Origin: Brevundimonas fontaquae
GTDB lineage: Bacteria > Pseudomonadota > Alphaproteobacteria > Caulobacterales > Caulobacteraceae
Direction of reading: 5' to 3'
NCBI RefSeq assembly: GCF_017086445.1
Contig: NZ_CP070968.1
Location: 1,240,001 to 1,304,000, forward strand
Length of the DNA: 64,000 nt
Shown here: piece after piece, positions 38,062 to 47,270 of the stretch
Layout of the letters: the number at the start of each line of letters is the position of its first letter
Numbering within the stretch: position 1 is the stretch's first letter
Notes under the pieces: generated by a model
Told to the model about the DNA's origin: nothing
Databases searched by the model: none
What the model saw: the letters and a program-made list of their open reading frames with translations, nothing else
Translations under genes and position numbers: made by a program

Positions 38062-41061
38062 TTGACGTATCGTCGTTCTCGATTGCTGGCTGGCAGCATG
38101 CTCTCTGCCGTCGGACTGATGGTTGCCTTGCCGGCTATGGCGCAACAAAATCCGCCAGTTGCCGAAGGCGAGCAGGGTGCCGAGCAAGCGACCGAGGTTG
38201 GTGAAATCGTCGTCACGGGTTCACGCATTCCGCGCAACGAGTTCACCAGTTCTTCTCCCGTTCAGGTGCTGACTACGGCCCGCGCCGAGCAGCGCGGGCT
38301 CAGCGATACCGCTCAGTTACTCCAATCTTCGACGCTTGCCGCCGGCACGCCGCAGGTGAATGCCACGATTTCGAGCGCCTTCGTGACCAATGGCGGGCCT
38401 GGCGCGTCGACGATCTCGCTGCGCGGTCTTGGTGCTAATCGTACGCTGGTGCTGTTGAACGGCCGTCGCGCAGGACCCGCTGGCACGCGCGGCGGCGTGT
38501 CCGCCTTTGACCTGAACGTCATTCCCCAGTCGGCTATCGACCGCGTCGACATCCTCAAGGACGGTGCCTCCTCGATCTACGGATCGGACGCTGTCGCTGG
38601 CGTGGTCAACCTGATCACTGCGTCCAAGCGTGACGGCGGCGAGATGAGCGCCTTCGCCACGGCACCGATCGACGGCGGCGGTGAGCAATACAATATCTCA
38701 GGAACCTTCGGTAAGACGTTCAGCCGCGGCCATTTCAATCTTTCGGCCGACTACTATCGTCAAGAAGAGTTGACGGCTGGCGATCGCGACTATCTGATCT
38801 GCAAAAATCAGTATGTGTTCGAACCGGGCACGAGAAATCGCGCCGACCGCATCGATCCTCGCACGGGTCAGCCGACCTGCAACGACGTCCTGTGGGGCCA
38901 AGTCTATGCGTATGGTCCGAACTTCGAGAGCCGCGCCGGCCGCTTCCAATTCGATTACGACGGCGATCTCGGCAAGTACATTCCGGTTCGTCCCGCAAAC
39001 CCGGCGACCAGCGCTGCTCTGCCGGGCGCGCCGGCTGGCTTCTATGTCGTGAACTACGACGCGGCGTCGCGCGCCGTCGTCAATGCGAGCCACCCCTTCG
39101 CTCAGAAGGAAACGGTCATCCCGGAGGTCGATCGCTACACCGCGTTCGCCGAGGGGGCTTATGAGATCGGCGGGGGCGTCGAAGCCTATGGTGAATTCCT
39201 GGTCAACCGCCGCGAGAGCCGCACGAACGGCTATCGTCAGTTCTGGAACTACACCTTCACGTCCGATTTCTTCGGGCCTGGCGCGGGCGATCCGGTCACT
39301 GGTTTCACTGGCGATAATCTGCTCAGCGCCACGCCGGTCACAGACCACTTCAGCAGCTCGCAACGCGTGGACTACATCCGCGGCGTCGCCGGTCTGCGTG
39401 GCTCGGTCAATCTGGGTTCCACCGGCGCGTGGAAATGGGACGTTTTCGCTCAGTACAGCCGCTCGGACGGCGAATATGCGCAGGACGTCCTGCTGAAGGA
39501 CGCGGTAGATTCCACCAGCTTCAAGACGGAAAGCTGCGTTGGGACCAATCTGCCGGTCAGCGGTCGACCCTGCATCGACATGGACTTCACCGATCCGCGC
39601 GTTCTGCGCGGGGACTTGAACGACGCCGAAAAGGCTTTCCTCTACGCCGACGAAACCGGCAAAACCATTTATGAGCAGACCTATGTCGAGGGCTCGATCG
39701 GCGGGAATCTGTTCGATCTGCCGGCTGGTCCTCTGGGTCTTGCGCTCGGCTTCCATCTGCGTCGCGACGAAATCGTGGACACGCCTGGCGAGATTACACG
39801 AGCTGGCAACAGCTGGGGTCTGACCAGCGCCGGCATCACTCAAGGCAAGGAAGATACGCGCGAAGTCTACGCAGAACTGGCCGTGCCTCTGCTTGCGAAC
39901 ATGCCGCTGGTTCAGAACCTCGATCTGTCGCTGTCGGGCCGCTACACCGATACGAAAACTTCGGGCGACGCATCGACCTATAAGGTGGGCTTGAACTGGG
40001 CGCTGAACGACGCCATTCGGTTCCGCGCCACACGGGGTACTTCTTTCCGCGCACCTGCCCTGTTTGAGCTGTATCTGGCCAACCAGACCGGCTCGTTGGG
40101 CCAACGCAGTATCGATCCTTGCTTGAACTTGGACGATCGGCTTGCGGACGGTGCAGTGTCGCAGCAGTTGTACGACAACTGCCGCAGCCCGAATGGTCCA
40201 GGCGGCGGGGTCGCTGGCGACTACACCGGCGGGAACTCGTCTGCGACGATCTTCACGGGCGGCGGATTTGGCAACCTGACGCCGGAAACGTCCACCTCGA
40301 CTGTCCTCGGTGTCGTTGTAACCCCACCCAACAGCGGTTTGAGCCTTGCCGTCGATTACTATGAAATCGAGATAAAGGATCAGGTTACTGCCCTCGGTGC
40401 GGCGAACATTCTGTTCGGTTGCTACACCTCCGATCAGTTCCCGACCGATCCGCTGTGCGGCCGCTTCGACCGCGATCCCAACCTGGGCATTCAGGCTGTT
40501 CGCGATAACTTCATCAATATCGCCAACCAGCAGAACCGCGGCCTAGACTTTACCGTGCGGTACGTGAATGAAACGCCTTGGGGCTCTTTGAGCATCGATA
40601 GCCAGACGACTTGGACGCTGGAAAACTATACCTCCCTGTTCGAAGGCAACTTCAGTGATCCGCTGGGTGAGGTGGGCTACCCCGAGTTGGTCGGAAACAT
40701 CAACCTCAGCTTCTCGCGTGGTCCTTGGACGGCGTTCTGGGGCTTCGACTGGATCGGAAACCAATCCAGCCTGAACGAATATGTCTCTGATAACGGCACG
40801 GCGAATGTCGTGATCGACGGCCGCACCGTCGGCATCAAGGCGGATGCGGAGTTCACGGGCTTCCATAGCGCCTCGGTCAGCTATGAGTTCGAAGGCTGGA
40901 AGGTCATGGGCGGCCTGGCCAATGTCTTCGACGAGAAGCCGCCTTCAGCGACGACTGTAATCGGCCAGTACTCGACGACCGGCAATTCCGTCCTGGGATC
41001 GCAATACACCGAAGCCTACTATGGTCGTCGCGCCTTCCTGCGTTTGACCAAGACGTTCTGA
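38062..41061 (+). CDS. TonB-dependent outer membrane receptor
   Basis: 999 residues from TTG 38062 (GAGG seven bases upstream). Signal peptide 'RLLAGSMLSAVGLMVALPAMAQQ', then the plug domain ('EVGEIVVTGSRIPRNEF', 'PGASTISLRGLGANRTLVLLNGRRAG', 'IDRVDILKDGASSIYGSDAVAGVVNLIT') and a 22-strand barrel ending 'YYGRRAFLRLTKTF' with C-terminal Phe. It belongs to the large receptor class common in Caulobacterales and sphingomonads that take up peptides, glycans or other polymers. No cognate FecR/sigma gene. A sulfotransferase gene follows after a hairpin. Confidence 0.93.
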   Translation: MTYRRSRLLAGSMLSAVGLMVALPAMAQQNPPVAEGEQGAEQATEVGEIVVTGSRIPRNEFTSSSPVQVLTTARAEQRGLSDTAQLLQSSTLAAGTPQVNATISSAFVTNGGPGASTISLRGLGANRTLVLLNGRRAGPAGTRGGVSAFDLNVIPQSAIDRVDILKDGASSIYGSDAVAGVVNLITASKRDGGEMSAFATAPIDGGGEQYNISGTFGKTFSRGHFNLSADYYRQEELTAGDRDYLICKNQYVFEPGTRNRADRIDPRTGQPTCNDVLWGQVYAYGPNFESRAGRFQFDYDGDLGKYIPVRPANPATSAALPGAPAGFYVVNYDAASRAVVNASHPFAQKETVIPEVDRYTAFAEGAYEIGGGVEAYGEFLVNRRESRTNGYRQFWNYTFTSDFFGPGAGDPVTGFTGDNLLSATPVTDHFSSSQRVDYIRGVAGLRGSVNLGSTGAWKWDVFAQYSRSDGEYAQDVLLKDAVDSTSFKTESCVGTNLPVSGRPCIDMDFTDPRVLRGDLNDAEKAFLYADETGKTIYEQTYVEGSIGGNLFDLPAGPLGLALGFHLRRDEIVDTPGEITRAGNSWGLTSAGITQGKEDTREVYAELAVPLLANMPLVQNLDLSLSGRYTDTKTSGDASTYKVGLNWALNDAIRFRATRGTSFRAPALFELYLANQTGSLGQRSIDPCLNLDDRLADGAVSQQLYDNCRSPNGPGGGVAGDYTGGNSSATIFTGGGFGNLTPETSTSTVLGVVVTPPNSGLSLAVDYYEIEIKDQVTALGAANILFGCYTSDQFPTDPLCGRFDRDPNLGIQAVRDNFINIANQQNRGLDFTVRYVNETPWGSLSIDSQTTWTLENYTSLFEGNFSDPLGEVGYPELVGNINLSFSRGPWTAFWGFDWIGNQSSLNEYVSDNGTANVVIDGRTVGIKADAEFTGFHSASVSYEFEGWKVMGGLANVFDEKPPSATTVIGQYSTTGNSVLGSQYTEAYYGRRAFLRLTKTF

Positions 41062-41087
41062 TCCGTCAGAAATCAAAGGCTTGTGAT

Positions 41088-41115
41088 AGAGGCGGCGGAG
41101 CGATCCGCCGCCTCT
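41088..41115 (+). terminator. GNRA-capped hairpin between receptor and sulfotransferase
   Basis: Perfect 12-bp stem AGAGGCGGCGGA / TCCGCCGCCTCT with GCGA tetraloop, 26 bases after the receptor stop and 27 before the next start. The following T run is poor, so it may act as a transcript-stabilising or partial terminator element rather than a full stop. Confidence 0.65.
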
Positions 41116-41142
41116 TATGATTCGGGATACGAGGAGAGCATT

Positions 41143-41934
41143 ATGGCGGTGATTTCCGGTATTCGGGACACTCTGGACAGCCAAGTATCGCGGTTTGAGC
41201 AAGTCCCCCTTCGCCAGCCGGTGCTGCTAAACAGCGTGCCGAAAGGCGGCACCCATTTGCTTCGCAACATCGTGCGGATGTTCGTGCCGGTGGAGCAGCA
41301 TTACGATCGCGATTTCATTCAAGTGCCGAACATGCATCTGCACCTTGCCGCTTTTAATCCTCATGCGCCAAAGCTGGCTGCGGCGCATCTGCTGTTCGAC
41401 GACCAGGCGGTCGCTAATGTGCGCACGGCGCGGCACGTCATCCTGGTGCGCGACCCTTATGACTGGGTCTTGGCGCGAGCGCGTTTCATGGTGTCACACG
41501 CTTTTCACCAGCAGAATTTGGAGCATCTCAAGTCTGGCATCTTCAGCGCAGATGTCCTGATTAATATGATGATCTTCGGCATTCATGCGAAGACCCCCAC
41601 CCTGCTTGATACCTTTACGCACAATGCTGTGGCTTGGATGGGGACCGGGGTATATTTGGTGCGCTACGAGGACATTCTCGGTGCCATCCGTGATATCGAC
41701 ACTCCACACGGTGACGCATATTTTAGAATGCTGCTTAATGCGTGCGGTATCGACCGCCCTCCCGACTGGAAAGAACGTGTTCTGGTTGGCTCCGACCGTA
41801 AGTTGAGCCGTACGGCGCGAGAAAACTTGCAGTTGCCGGACGGCATGCAACTGCCCGTAACCTTGTCGGAGGAGCAAAGGTGTCTTGTGGACTTCCACGC
41901 GCCCGGTTTGAGAGCTCTGCTCGGCTACACTTGA
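41143..41934 (+). CDS. sulfotransferase family protein
   Basis: 263 residues from ATG 41143 (GGAGAG upstream). The phosphosulfate-binding loop 'LLNSVPKGGTHLLRNIV' near residue 30 and the 3'-phosphate element 'TARHVILVRDPYDWVLARARF' are clear; 'GVYLVRYEDIL' is the usual downstream motif. Transfers sulfate from PAPS to a sugar, lipid or peptide; acceptor unknown. Soluble. Follows the TonB receptor, a combination that suggests modification of, or response to, an exported molecule. Overlaps the opposing HAD gene by ten bases. Confidence 0.82.
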   Translation: MAVISGIRDTLDSQVSRFEQVPLRQPVLLNSVPKGGTHLLRNIVRMFVPVEQHYDRDFIQVPNMHLHLAAFNPHAPKLAAAHLLFDDQAVANVRTARHVILVRDPYDWVLARARFMVSHAFHQQNLEHLKSGIFSADVLINMMIFGIHAKTPTLLDTFTHNAVAWMGTGVYLVRYEDILGAIRDIDTPHGDAYFRMLLNACGIDRPPDWKERVLVGSDRKLSRTARENLQLPDGMQLPVTLSEEQRCLVDFHAPGLRALLGYT

Positions 41935-42629
41935 TCTTTGATCGCTGCGATCCAGTCGGGGAGTTCGTCGATGCGGGCGAGGGACACGTAGCGGGGCTCG
42001 TTCGCCGGGGCGTCGGCCAGTTCGTGGGCCCAGGTAACGTGGTAGGGGATGTGGACGCCGAAGGCGCCGGCGGCGATGGCGGGCAGGACGTCGGACTTCA
42101 TGGAGTTGCCGGCCATGACGGCCTCGGCCGGGCCGGTGCCGTGGCGGGTGAAGACCCGCTCGTAGGTGGCGCGATCCTTTTCGGACACGATCTCGACCGC
42201 GCTGAACAGGTCGCCCAGGCCTGAGGCCGCCAGCTTGCGCTCCTGATCCAGCAGGTCGCCCTTGGTGATCAGGACCAGGCGGTATTTTTCGGACAGTTCG
42301 GCGACGACCGCGTCCACGCCGGGCAGGGTCTCGACCGGGTGGGCCAGCATCTCGCGACCGGCGGCCAGGATCTCGCGCACGACATGGGGCGGCGCCTCGC
42401 CGTTCGTCAGCTCCATCGCCGTCTCGATCATCGACAGGGTGAAGCCCTTGATGCCGTAGCCATAGAGACGCAGGTTGCGTTGCTCGGTTTCGGCTAAACG
42501 CGCCTCGATGGTCGCCTCGTCGCCGTGGTCGGCCAGAAGATCGACGAACCGCGCATGGGTCAGGCGGAAGATCGTCTCGTTGTGCCAGAGGGTGTCGTCG
42601 GCATCGAGGCCGACCGTGGTGATGCTCAT
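41925..42629 (-). CDS. HAD-superfamily hydrolase
   Basis: 234 residues. Motif I 'VGLDADDTLWHNE' (Asp9 nucleophile, Asp11 acid), motif II 'LVLITKGDLLDQ', motif III/IV 'VSEKDRATYERVF' and 'AVMAGNSMKSDVLPAIAAGAFGVHIP'. The cap at residues 15-95 is helical, subclass I. Likely a small-molecule phosphatase; substrate unknown. Confidence 0.9.
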   Translation of the reverse strand: MSITTVGLDADDTLWHNETIFRLTHARFVDLLADHGDEATIEARLAETEQRNLRLYGYGIKGFTLSMIETAMELTNGEAPPHVVREILAAGREMLAHPVETLPGVDAVVAELSEKYRLVLITKGDLLDQERKLAASGLGDLFSAVEIVSEKDRATYERVFTRHGTGPAEAVMAGNSMKSDVLPAIAAGAFGVHIPYHVTWAHELADAPANEPRYVSLARIDELPDWIAAIKDQV

Positions 42630-42670
42630 GCCGCGCCCCTATCATGGGACGAACGCGGAAGGGAGACGCG

Positions 42671-43381
42671 ATGAACGGATCGGCGGTGGTGATCGGGGCG
42701 ACGGGCGGCATCGGCCGGGCGATGGTCGAGCGGATCGTGGCGGACGGCGCGTTCGAGACCGTGTGGGCCGTGTCGCGGTCCGGCGCGGATGTGGCGGGCG
42801 CGCTAGGGTTGGTGGCGGATCTGGAGGATGAGGCCAGTCTGGCGTCCGCCGCCGAACGGATCGGCCAGGGGGCGGCCCCAACCCTGATCGTCGTGGCGAC
42901 CGGGGTGCTGCACGACGGGCGTCAGCCGGAGCGGTCGTTTCGTCAGTTGGATGCGGAACACCTGTTACGGGACTACCGCGTCAATGCGGTGGGGCCCGCG
43001 CTGGCGGCGAAACATCTGCTGCCGCTGATGCCGCGTGATCGGCGGGCGGTGTTCGCGGCCCTGTCGGCGCGGGTGGGGTCGATTTCGGACAACCGACTGG
43101 GCGGCTGGCACGCCTATCGCGCATCCAAGGCGGCGCTGAACATGATCCTGCGCAATCTGTCGGTCGAGATGGCGCGCAGCCATCCGCAGGCGGTGATCGC
43201 CGGTCTGCATCCCGGCACGGTGGCGACGGACCTGAGCGCGCCGTTCCAGAAGGGGGTGGCGGAGGGCAAGCTGTTCACGGCCGACCATTCTGCCGAGCGG
43301 CTGCTGGCCGTGCTGTCGAACCTGACGCCGGCCGACAGCGGCGGCGTCTTCGCCTGGGACGGGGCGCGGGTACCGGAATAG
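42671..43381 (+). CDS. short-chain dehydrogenase/reductase
   Basis: 236 residues, ATG 42671 with GGGAGAC upstream. Rossmann motif 'VVIGATGGIGRAMVERI', 'RVNAVGPALAAKHLLPLM', catalytic Ser in 'ALSARVGSISDN' and 'YRASKAALNMI' (YxxxK), and 'GLHPGTVATDLS'. Belongs to the CsgA/C-factor-like cluster of SDRs. Divergent from the HAD gene with only 41 bases between starts. Confidence 0.92.
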   Translation: MNGSAVVIGATGGIGRAMVERIVADGAFETVWAVSRSGADVAGALGLVADLEDEASLASAAERIGQGAAPTLIVVATGVLHDGRQPERSFRQLDAEHLLRDYRVNAVGPALAAKHLLPLMPRDRRAVFAALSARVGSISDNRLGGWHAYRASKAALNMILRNLSVEMARSHPQAVIAGLHPGTVATDLSAPFQKGVAEGKLFTADHSAERLLAVLSNLTPADSGGVFAWDGARVPE

Positions 43382-43422
43382 CGCGCAGTCGTGACTTGAG
43401 CGAAGCGGGCGACTGACGTCAG

Positions 43423-44703
43423 ATGGAGCTCATGCATCTGCGCGTTTCTGCCCGGCTTTTCAGCCTCATGTTGCTCGGCCTGCCGTTGAGCGGTCCGGCC
43501 GTGGCCCAACCGGTCGATTCGCCGGTTGTCGATCCGGTCGTCGCCGCAGCGCCCTCGCGTGACCGCGTAAGGCTGAATCAGCGCGTGTTCGATCGGGTGT
43601 GGAGCGAGGTGCGGCGGGGCTATTACGATCCGACCCTGCACGGTGTAGACTGGAACGCCGCGCGGGCGACGTTCCGGCCCCAAGCCCTGGCGGCGAGCGA
43701 CGAACGGGAGCTGTACCGCGTCATCAATGCGATGCTGGATCTGCTGGACGACGGTCATGCGGCGGCCAGTCCGCCGGCGGCGGTGCGGCGTCAGGAGGCG
43801 CAGTTCGCCCGGCGCGCCGTGATGGGCTTGACCCTGATGCGGGGCGAGACGCCGGACGACTGGACCGTCGAGCGTGTCCGGCCGGGCTCGCCCGCCGAGT
43901 CGGCGGGCGTGCAGATGGGCTGGGCCCTGAAGTCGGTCGATGGGAAGCCCTGGGGACCGGATGTCGAGACCTATGACGGGGTTCCGGTGCAGTTGGTCCT
44001 GACCGACGATGCGGGACAGCGGCGCGAGATAGCCCTGACGCCGCGGGTGATGGAGGCCATCGAACCATTCACCGCCGACAAGTCGCGGCCGGGGGTGCTG
44101 GTGCTGCGGGTCGAGCAGTTCGACAAGGGGCTGGGCGCCTGGATGGGCAGCGAACTGGAAGGCCTGCCGCCGGATGTGGACGTGGTGTTGGACCTGCGCG
44201 GCAATCCCGGCGGGCGGCTGATGGAGGCGGAATCGGTCCTGACCTGTTTCCTGCCGCGCGATCAGGTCTGGGCGACGCGGACGGGACGCAGCGGTCGGCC
44301 TGTGGTGCTGAGGGCGGCGGGCGACTGCGGCGATCGGCGCGATCCCCTGGCCAATGATGTGGCGGTTCTGGTGGACCAGGGCAGCCGTAGCGCCGCCGAG
44401 TTGACGCCGGCCGCCTTGCAGGAGGCGCGGCGCGGCATCGTGGTCGGCGAGAAGACGGGGGGATCGGTGCTGATCGCGCAGGAGACCAGTCTGCCGGACG
44501 GCGGGCGGCTGACGCTCAGCCGGGCGGACTTCGTGACTTCGGGCGGTATTCGGCTGGAAAAGCGGGGGGTCACGCCGGACATCGCCGCGCCCCGCACCGT
44601 GGCCCAGCGCCGCGCGGGCGACGATCCGACACTGGAGACGGCGATCGCCGCCCTTCAGGCCGAGGATCGCGCCAGGGCCGACACCCCCGCCAGCGGCCTC
44701 TAG
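43423..44703 (+). CDS. S41-family (C-terminal processing) peptidase-like protein
   Basis: 426 residues with signal peptide 'LFSLMLLGLPLSGPAVAQ'. Helical N-terminal part (about 50-125), PDZ-like segment ('MGLTLMRGETPDDWTVERVRPGSPAESAGVQMGWALKSVDG', about 135-215) and the S41 core ('GVLVLRVEQFDKG', 'DVVLDLRGNPGGRLMEAESVL', 'VAVLVDQGSRSAAELTPAALQEARRGIVVGEKTGGS'). Candidate nucleophile Ser323 (or Ser321). The lysine normally found in a TFGKG motif is not there; only the Lys of 'GEKTGG' is near. May be active with a shifted base or be inactive. Periplasmic. Confidence 0.82.
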   Translation: MELMHLRVSARLFSLMLLGLPLSGPAVAQPVDSPVVDPVVAAAPSRDRVRLNQRVFDRVWSEVRRGYYDPTLHGVDWNAARATFRPQALAASDERELYRVINAMLDLLDDGHAAASPPAAVRRQEAQFARRAVMGLTLMRGETPDDWTVERVRPGSPAESAGVQMGWALKSVDGKPWGPDVETYDGVPVQLVLTDDAGQRREIALTPRVMEAIEPFTADKSRPGVLVLRVEQFDKGLGAWMGSELEGLPPDVDVVLDLRGNPGGRLMEAESVLTCFLPRDQVWATRTGRSGRPVVLRAAGDCGDRRDPLANDVAVLVDQGSRSAAELTPAALQEARRGIVVGEKTGGSVLIAQETSLPDGGRLTLSRADFVTSGGIRLEKRGVTPDIAAPRTVAQRRAGDDPTLETAIAALQAEDRARADTPASGL

Positions 44704-44704
44704 A

Positions 44705-44944
44705 TCAGCAGCATTTGAACCCGCCGGCGCCGCCAAAGCGGCGCTGCTCGTGCAGGCGGAAGAAGGCGGTCTTGTCCAGCGGCGGCTGGTCGGGATGGGT
44801 CGCCGCCGCGTGATCGACATAGGCCTGATAATCCGGCTGACCGATCATGGCGCCGGCCGTGCGCCGGACGCCGCGACCCCACCGCAGGGCGGTGTCGCGG
44901 CACAGGCAGAGCAGATCGTCCTGGACCTCAGGCACGGGCCGCAT
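44705..44944 (-). CDS. YbdD/YjiX family small protein, partner of CstA
   Basis: 79 residues, ending in 'GGFKCC' with the family pattern 'MIGQPDYQAYVDHAAATHPDQPPLDKTAFFRLHEQRRFGG'. In many bacteria this small protein is encoded directly after cstA and is needed for CstA/BtsT-type uptake of peptides or pyruvate. Here too it follows cstA, overlapping it by 17 bases. Confidence 0.9.
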   Translation of the reverse strand: MRPVPEVQDDLLCLCRDTALRWGRGVRRTAGAMIGQPDYQAYVDHAAATHPDQPPLDKTAFFRLHEQRRFGGAGGFKCC

Positions 44945-47015
44945 CCGCCGCCTCGTCGGCCGCCGTCAGTTGGTGGCTTTCCGGATACTCGCGGACCGTC
45001 GGGCGGTTGTTCGCATAGGCCTTGCGGCACGCCAGGACGCCATAGACGACCATGGTGACGACCACGAACAAGAAGCCCGCCGTCAGGGTCGAGTTGACGT
45101 AGTCGTTGACGACGATGCGGTGCATGTCGCCGATGCTCTTGGCCGGGGCGATCAGTTCGCCGGCGCCTAGAGCCTCCTGATATTTGCGGGCGTGGGACAG
45201 GAAGCCGATGCGGACGTCCGGGTGGAACAGCTTCTGGAAGCCCGCCGTCAGGGTGCAGATCAGCAGCCAGGTCGCGGGAACGACCATGACCCAGGCGAAC
45301 TTCTCGCGCTTCATCTTGAACAGCACGACGGTGCCCAGGATCAGGGCCACGGCGGCCAGCATCTGGTTGGCGATGCCGAACAGGGGCCACAGGCTGTTGA
45401 TGCCGCCCAGCGGATCCACCACGCCGGTGTAGAGGAAATAGCCCCACAGCCCGACCGTCAGGGCCGTGGCGACGACGTTGGCGCCCCACGACTTCGTTTC
45501 GCGCATCTTGGGCACGGCGACGCCCAGCAGGTCCTGGATCATGAAGCGGCAGACGCGGGTGCCGGCGTCGACCGTGGTCAGGATGAACAGGGCTTCGAAC
45601 AGGATGGCGAAGTGATACCAGAAGGCCATCATGGCCTTGCCGCCAATCACGCCGGACAGGATGTGCGCCATGCCGACCGCCAGGGTCGGGGCGCCGCCTG
45701 CGCGCGACAGGATCGAATGTTCGCCCACGTCGCGGGCCAGCTGTTCCAGCTCTCCGGGCGTGATGTGGAAGCCCCACTGGGCCACGGCGGCGGCGGCGGA
45801 GGCCGCATCCTTGCCGATGACTGCGACCGGGCTGTTCATGGCGAAATAGACGGCCGGGTCCAGAACCGTGGCGGCGATCAGGGCCATGACGGCGACAAAG
45901 CTTTCGCACAGCATGGCGCCGTAGCCGATCATCGGGATCTGGGCTTCGTTCTCCAGCAGCTTGGGCGTGGTGCCCGACGAGATCAGGGCGTGGAAGCCCG
46001 ACACGGCGCCGCAGGCGATGGTGATGAACAGGAAGGGGAACAAGGCGCCGGCGAAGACCGGGCCGGTGCCGTCGATGAAGGGGGTGATGGCCGGCATCTG
46101 CAGATGCGGACGCACGATGAGGATGCCGACGGCCAGGGCCACGATCGCGCCGATCTTCAGGAAGGTCGACAGATAGTCGCGCGGCGCCAGGAGCAGCCAC
46201 ACCGGAATGACCGAGGCGATGAAGCCATAGACCATCATCAGGATCGCCAGGGTCGGGCCGGTCAGGGTGAAGGCCGGACCCCAGAACGGATCGGCCGCGA
46301 TATGGCCGCCGCCGATGATGGCCAAGATCAGCAGGACGACGCCGATCACCGACACCTCGCCCACGCGGCCTGGCCGCAGGAAGCGGGTGTAAAGGCCCAT
46401 GAAAATGGCGATGGGGATGGTGGCGGCGACGGTGAAGGTGCCCCACGGGCTTTCGGCCAGGGCCTTGACCACGACCAGGGCCAGAACCGCCAGGATGATG
46501 ACCATGATCATCAGGACGCCGACCTGGGCGATGATGCCGGGGATATTGCCCATTTCGGTGCGGATCATGTCGCCCAGCGACTTACCGTCGCGACGCGTGG
46601 ACATAAACAGGACCATCATGTCTTGCACCGCGCCGGCCAGCACGGCGCCGACCAGAATCCACAGGACGCCCGGCAGATAGCCCATCTGGGCGGCCAGCAC
46701 CGGCCCGACCAGCGGGCCTGCGCCCGCGATGGCGGCGAAGTGGTGGCCGAACAGGACGTTCTTGGGCGTCGGCACATAGTCCAGCCCGTCGTTGCGGCGC
46801 ATCGCCGGGGTCAGGCGCGCGGGGTTCAGCTGCATGACCTTGTTGGCCAGGTAGAGGCTGTAGAACCGATAGGCGATCGCATAGGTGCAGACGGCGGCGA
46901 CCACCATCCAGACCGCGCTGATGCTCTCGCCCTGATGCAGGGCGATGATGCCGAGGGACACCGCCCCCAGGACGGCGATGGCGCCGAAGATTATGGGTGT
47001 GCTGAGTTTGCCCAC
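44928..47015 (-). CDS. cstA: carbon starvation protein A (CstA) transporter
   Basis: 695-residue membrane protein with about 16-18 hydrophobic helices. Family blocks: 'RNDGLDYVPTPKNVLFGHHFAAIAGAGPLVGPVLAAQMGYLPGVLWILVG', 'GCAVSGFHALISSGTTPKLL' type segment near residue 340 and 'MLAAVALILG' near 580. The family imports peptides and pyruvate under carbon limitation, powered by protons. Works with the small YbdD-like protein that follows. Confidence 0.95.
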   Translation of the reverse strand: MGKLSTPIIFGAIAVLGAVSLGIIALHQGESISAVWMVVAAVCTYAIAYRFYSLYLANKVMQLNPARLTPAMRRNDGLDYVPTPKNVLFGHHFAAIAGAGPLVGPVLAAQMGYLPGVLWILVGAVLAGAVQDMMVLFMSTRRDGKSLGDMIRTEMGNIPGIIAQVGVLMIMVIILAVLALVVVKALAESPWGTFTVAATIPIAIFMGLYTRFLRPGRVGEVSVIGVVLLILAIIGGGHIAADPFWGPAFTLTGPTLAILMMVYGFIASVIPVWLLLAPRDYLSTFLKIGAIVALAVGILIVRPHLQMPAITPFIDGTGPVFAGALFPFLFITIACGAVSGFHALISSGTTPKLLENEAQIPMIGYGAMLCESFVAVMALIAATVLDPAVYFAMNSPVAVIGKDAASAAAAVAQWGFHITPGELEQLARDVGEHSILSRAGGAPTLAVGMAHILSGVIGGKAMMAFWYHFAILFEALFILTTVDAGTRVCRFMIQDLLGVAVPKMRETKSWGANVVATALTVGLWGYFLYTGVVDPLGGINSLWPLFGIANQMLAAVALILGTVVLFKMKREKFAWVMVVPATWLLICTLTAGFQKLFHPDVRIGFLSHARKYQEALGAGELIAPAKSIGDMHRIVVNDYVNSTLTAGFLFVVVTMVVYGVLACRKAYANNRPTVREYPESHQLTAADEAADAARA

Positions 47016-47118
47016 GACAGATCCCTCCCGGCCGGCTGACTGCGACCCTCGCCCATGGTTTGCACCACAATGCGGGACAAGGCCAATCGACTAAAGTCGT
47101 AGAAATGAGGGATCAGAC

Positions 47119-47263
47119 GTCTCCTCGCTGCGGAGCGGGGAGGTGGCGTGGCGCGCCTTCGCGTCGTGACGGAGGGGTTCTGCGACGTATCGCGGGCGCC
47201 AATGGGACTTCAAGAACCCCTCCACCGCTTCGCGGTCCCCCTCCCCGCGAGCGGGGAGGAGAC
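47119..47263. repeat. 145-bp imperfect inverted repeat, intergenic
   Basis: Ends are perfect mirror sequences, GTCTCCTC (47119) and GAGGAGAC (to 47263), continuing with CGGGGAGG / CCTCCCCG and a central GGGGTTCT / AGAACCCC pair around 47171-47218. Between cstA and purT. Looks like a mobile or REP-type palindromic unit as spread through GC-rich alphaproteobacterial genomes; other copies cannot be checked in this window. Confidence 0.75.
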
Positions 47264-47270
47264 GGCGGTG

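Noticed and set aside
45192..47039. 615-residue plus-strand open frame across cstA
   Set aside because: Antisense shadow of a high-GC gene; the product is rich in Asp, His, Gln and Gly with no domain, while the minus strand encodes a full-length CstA.
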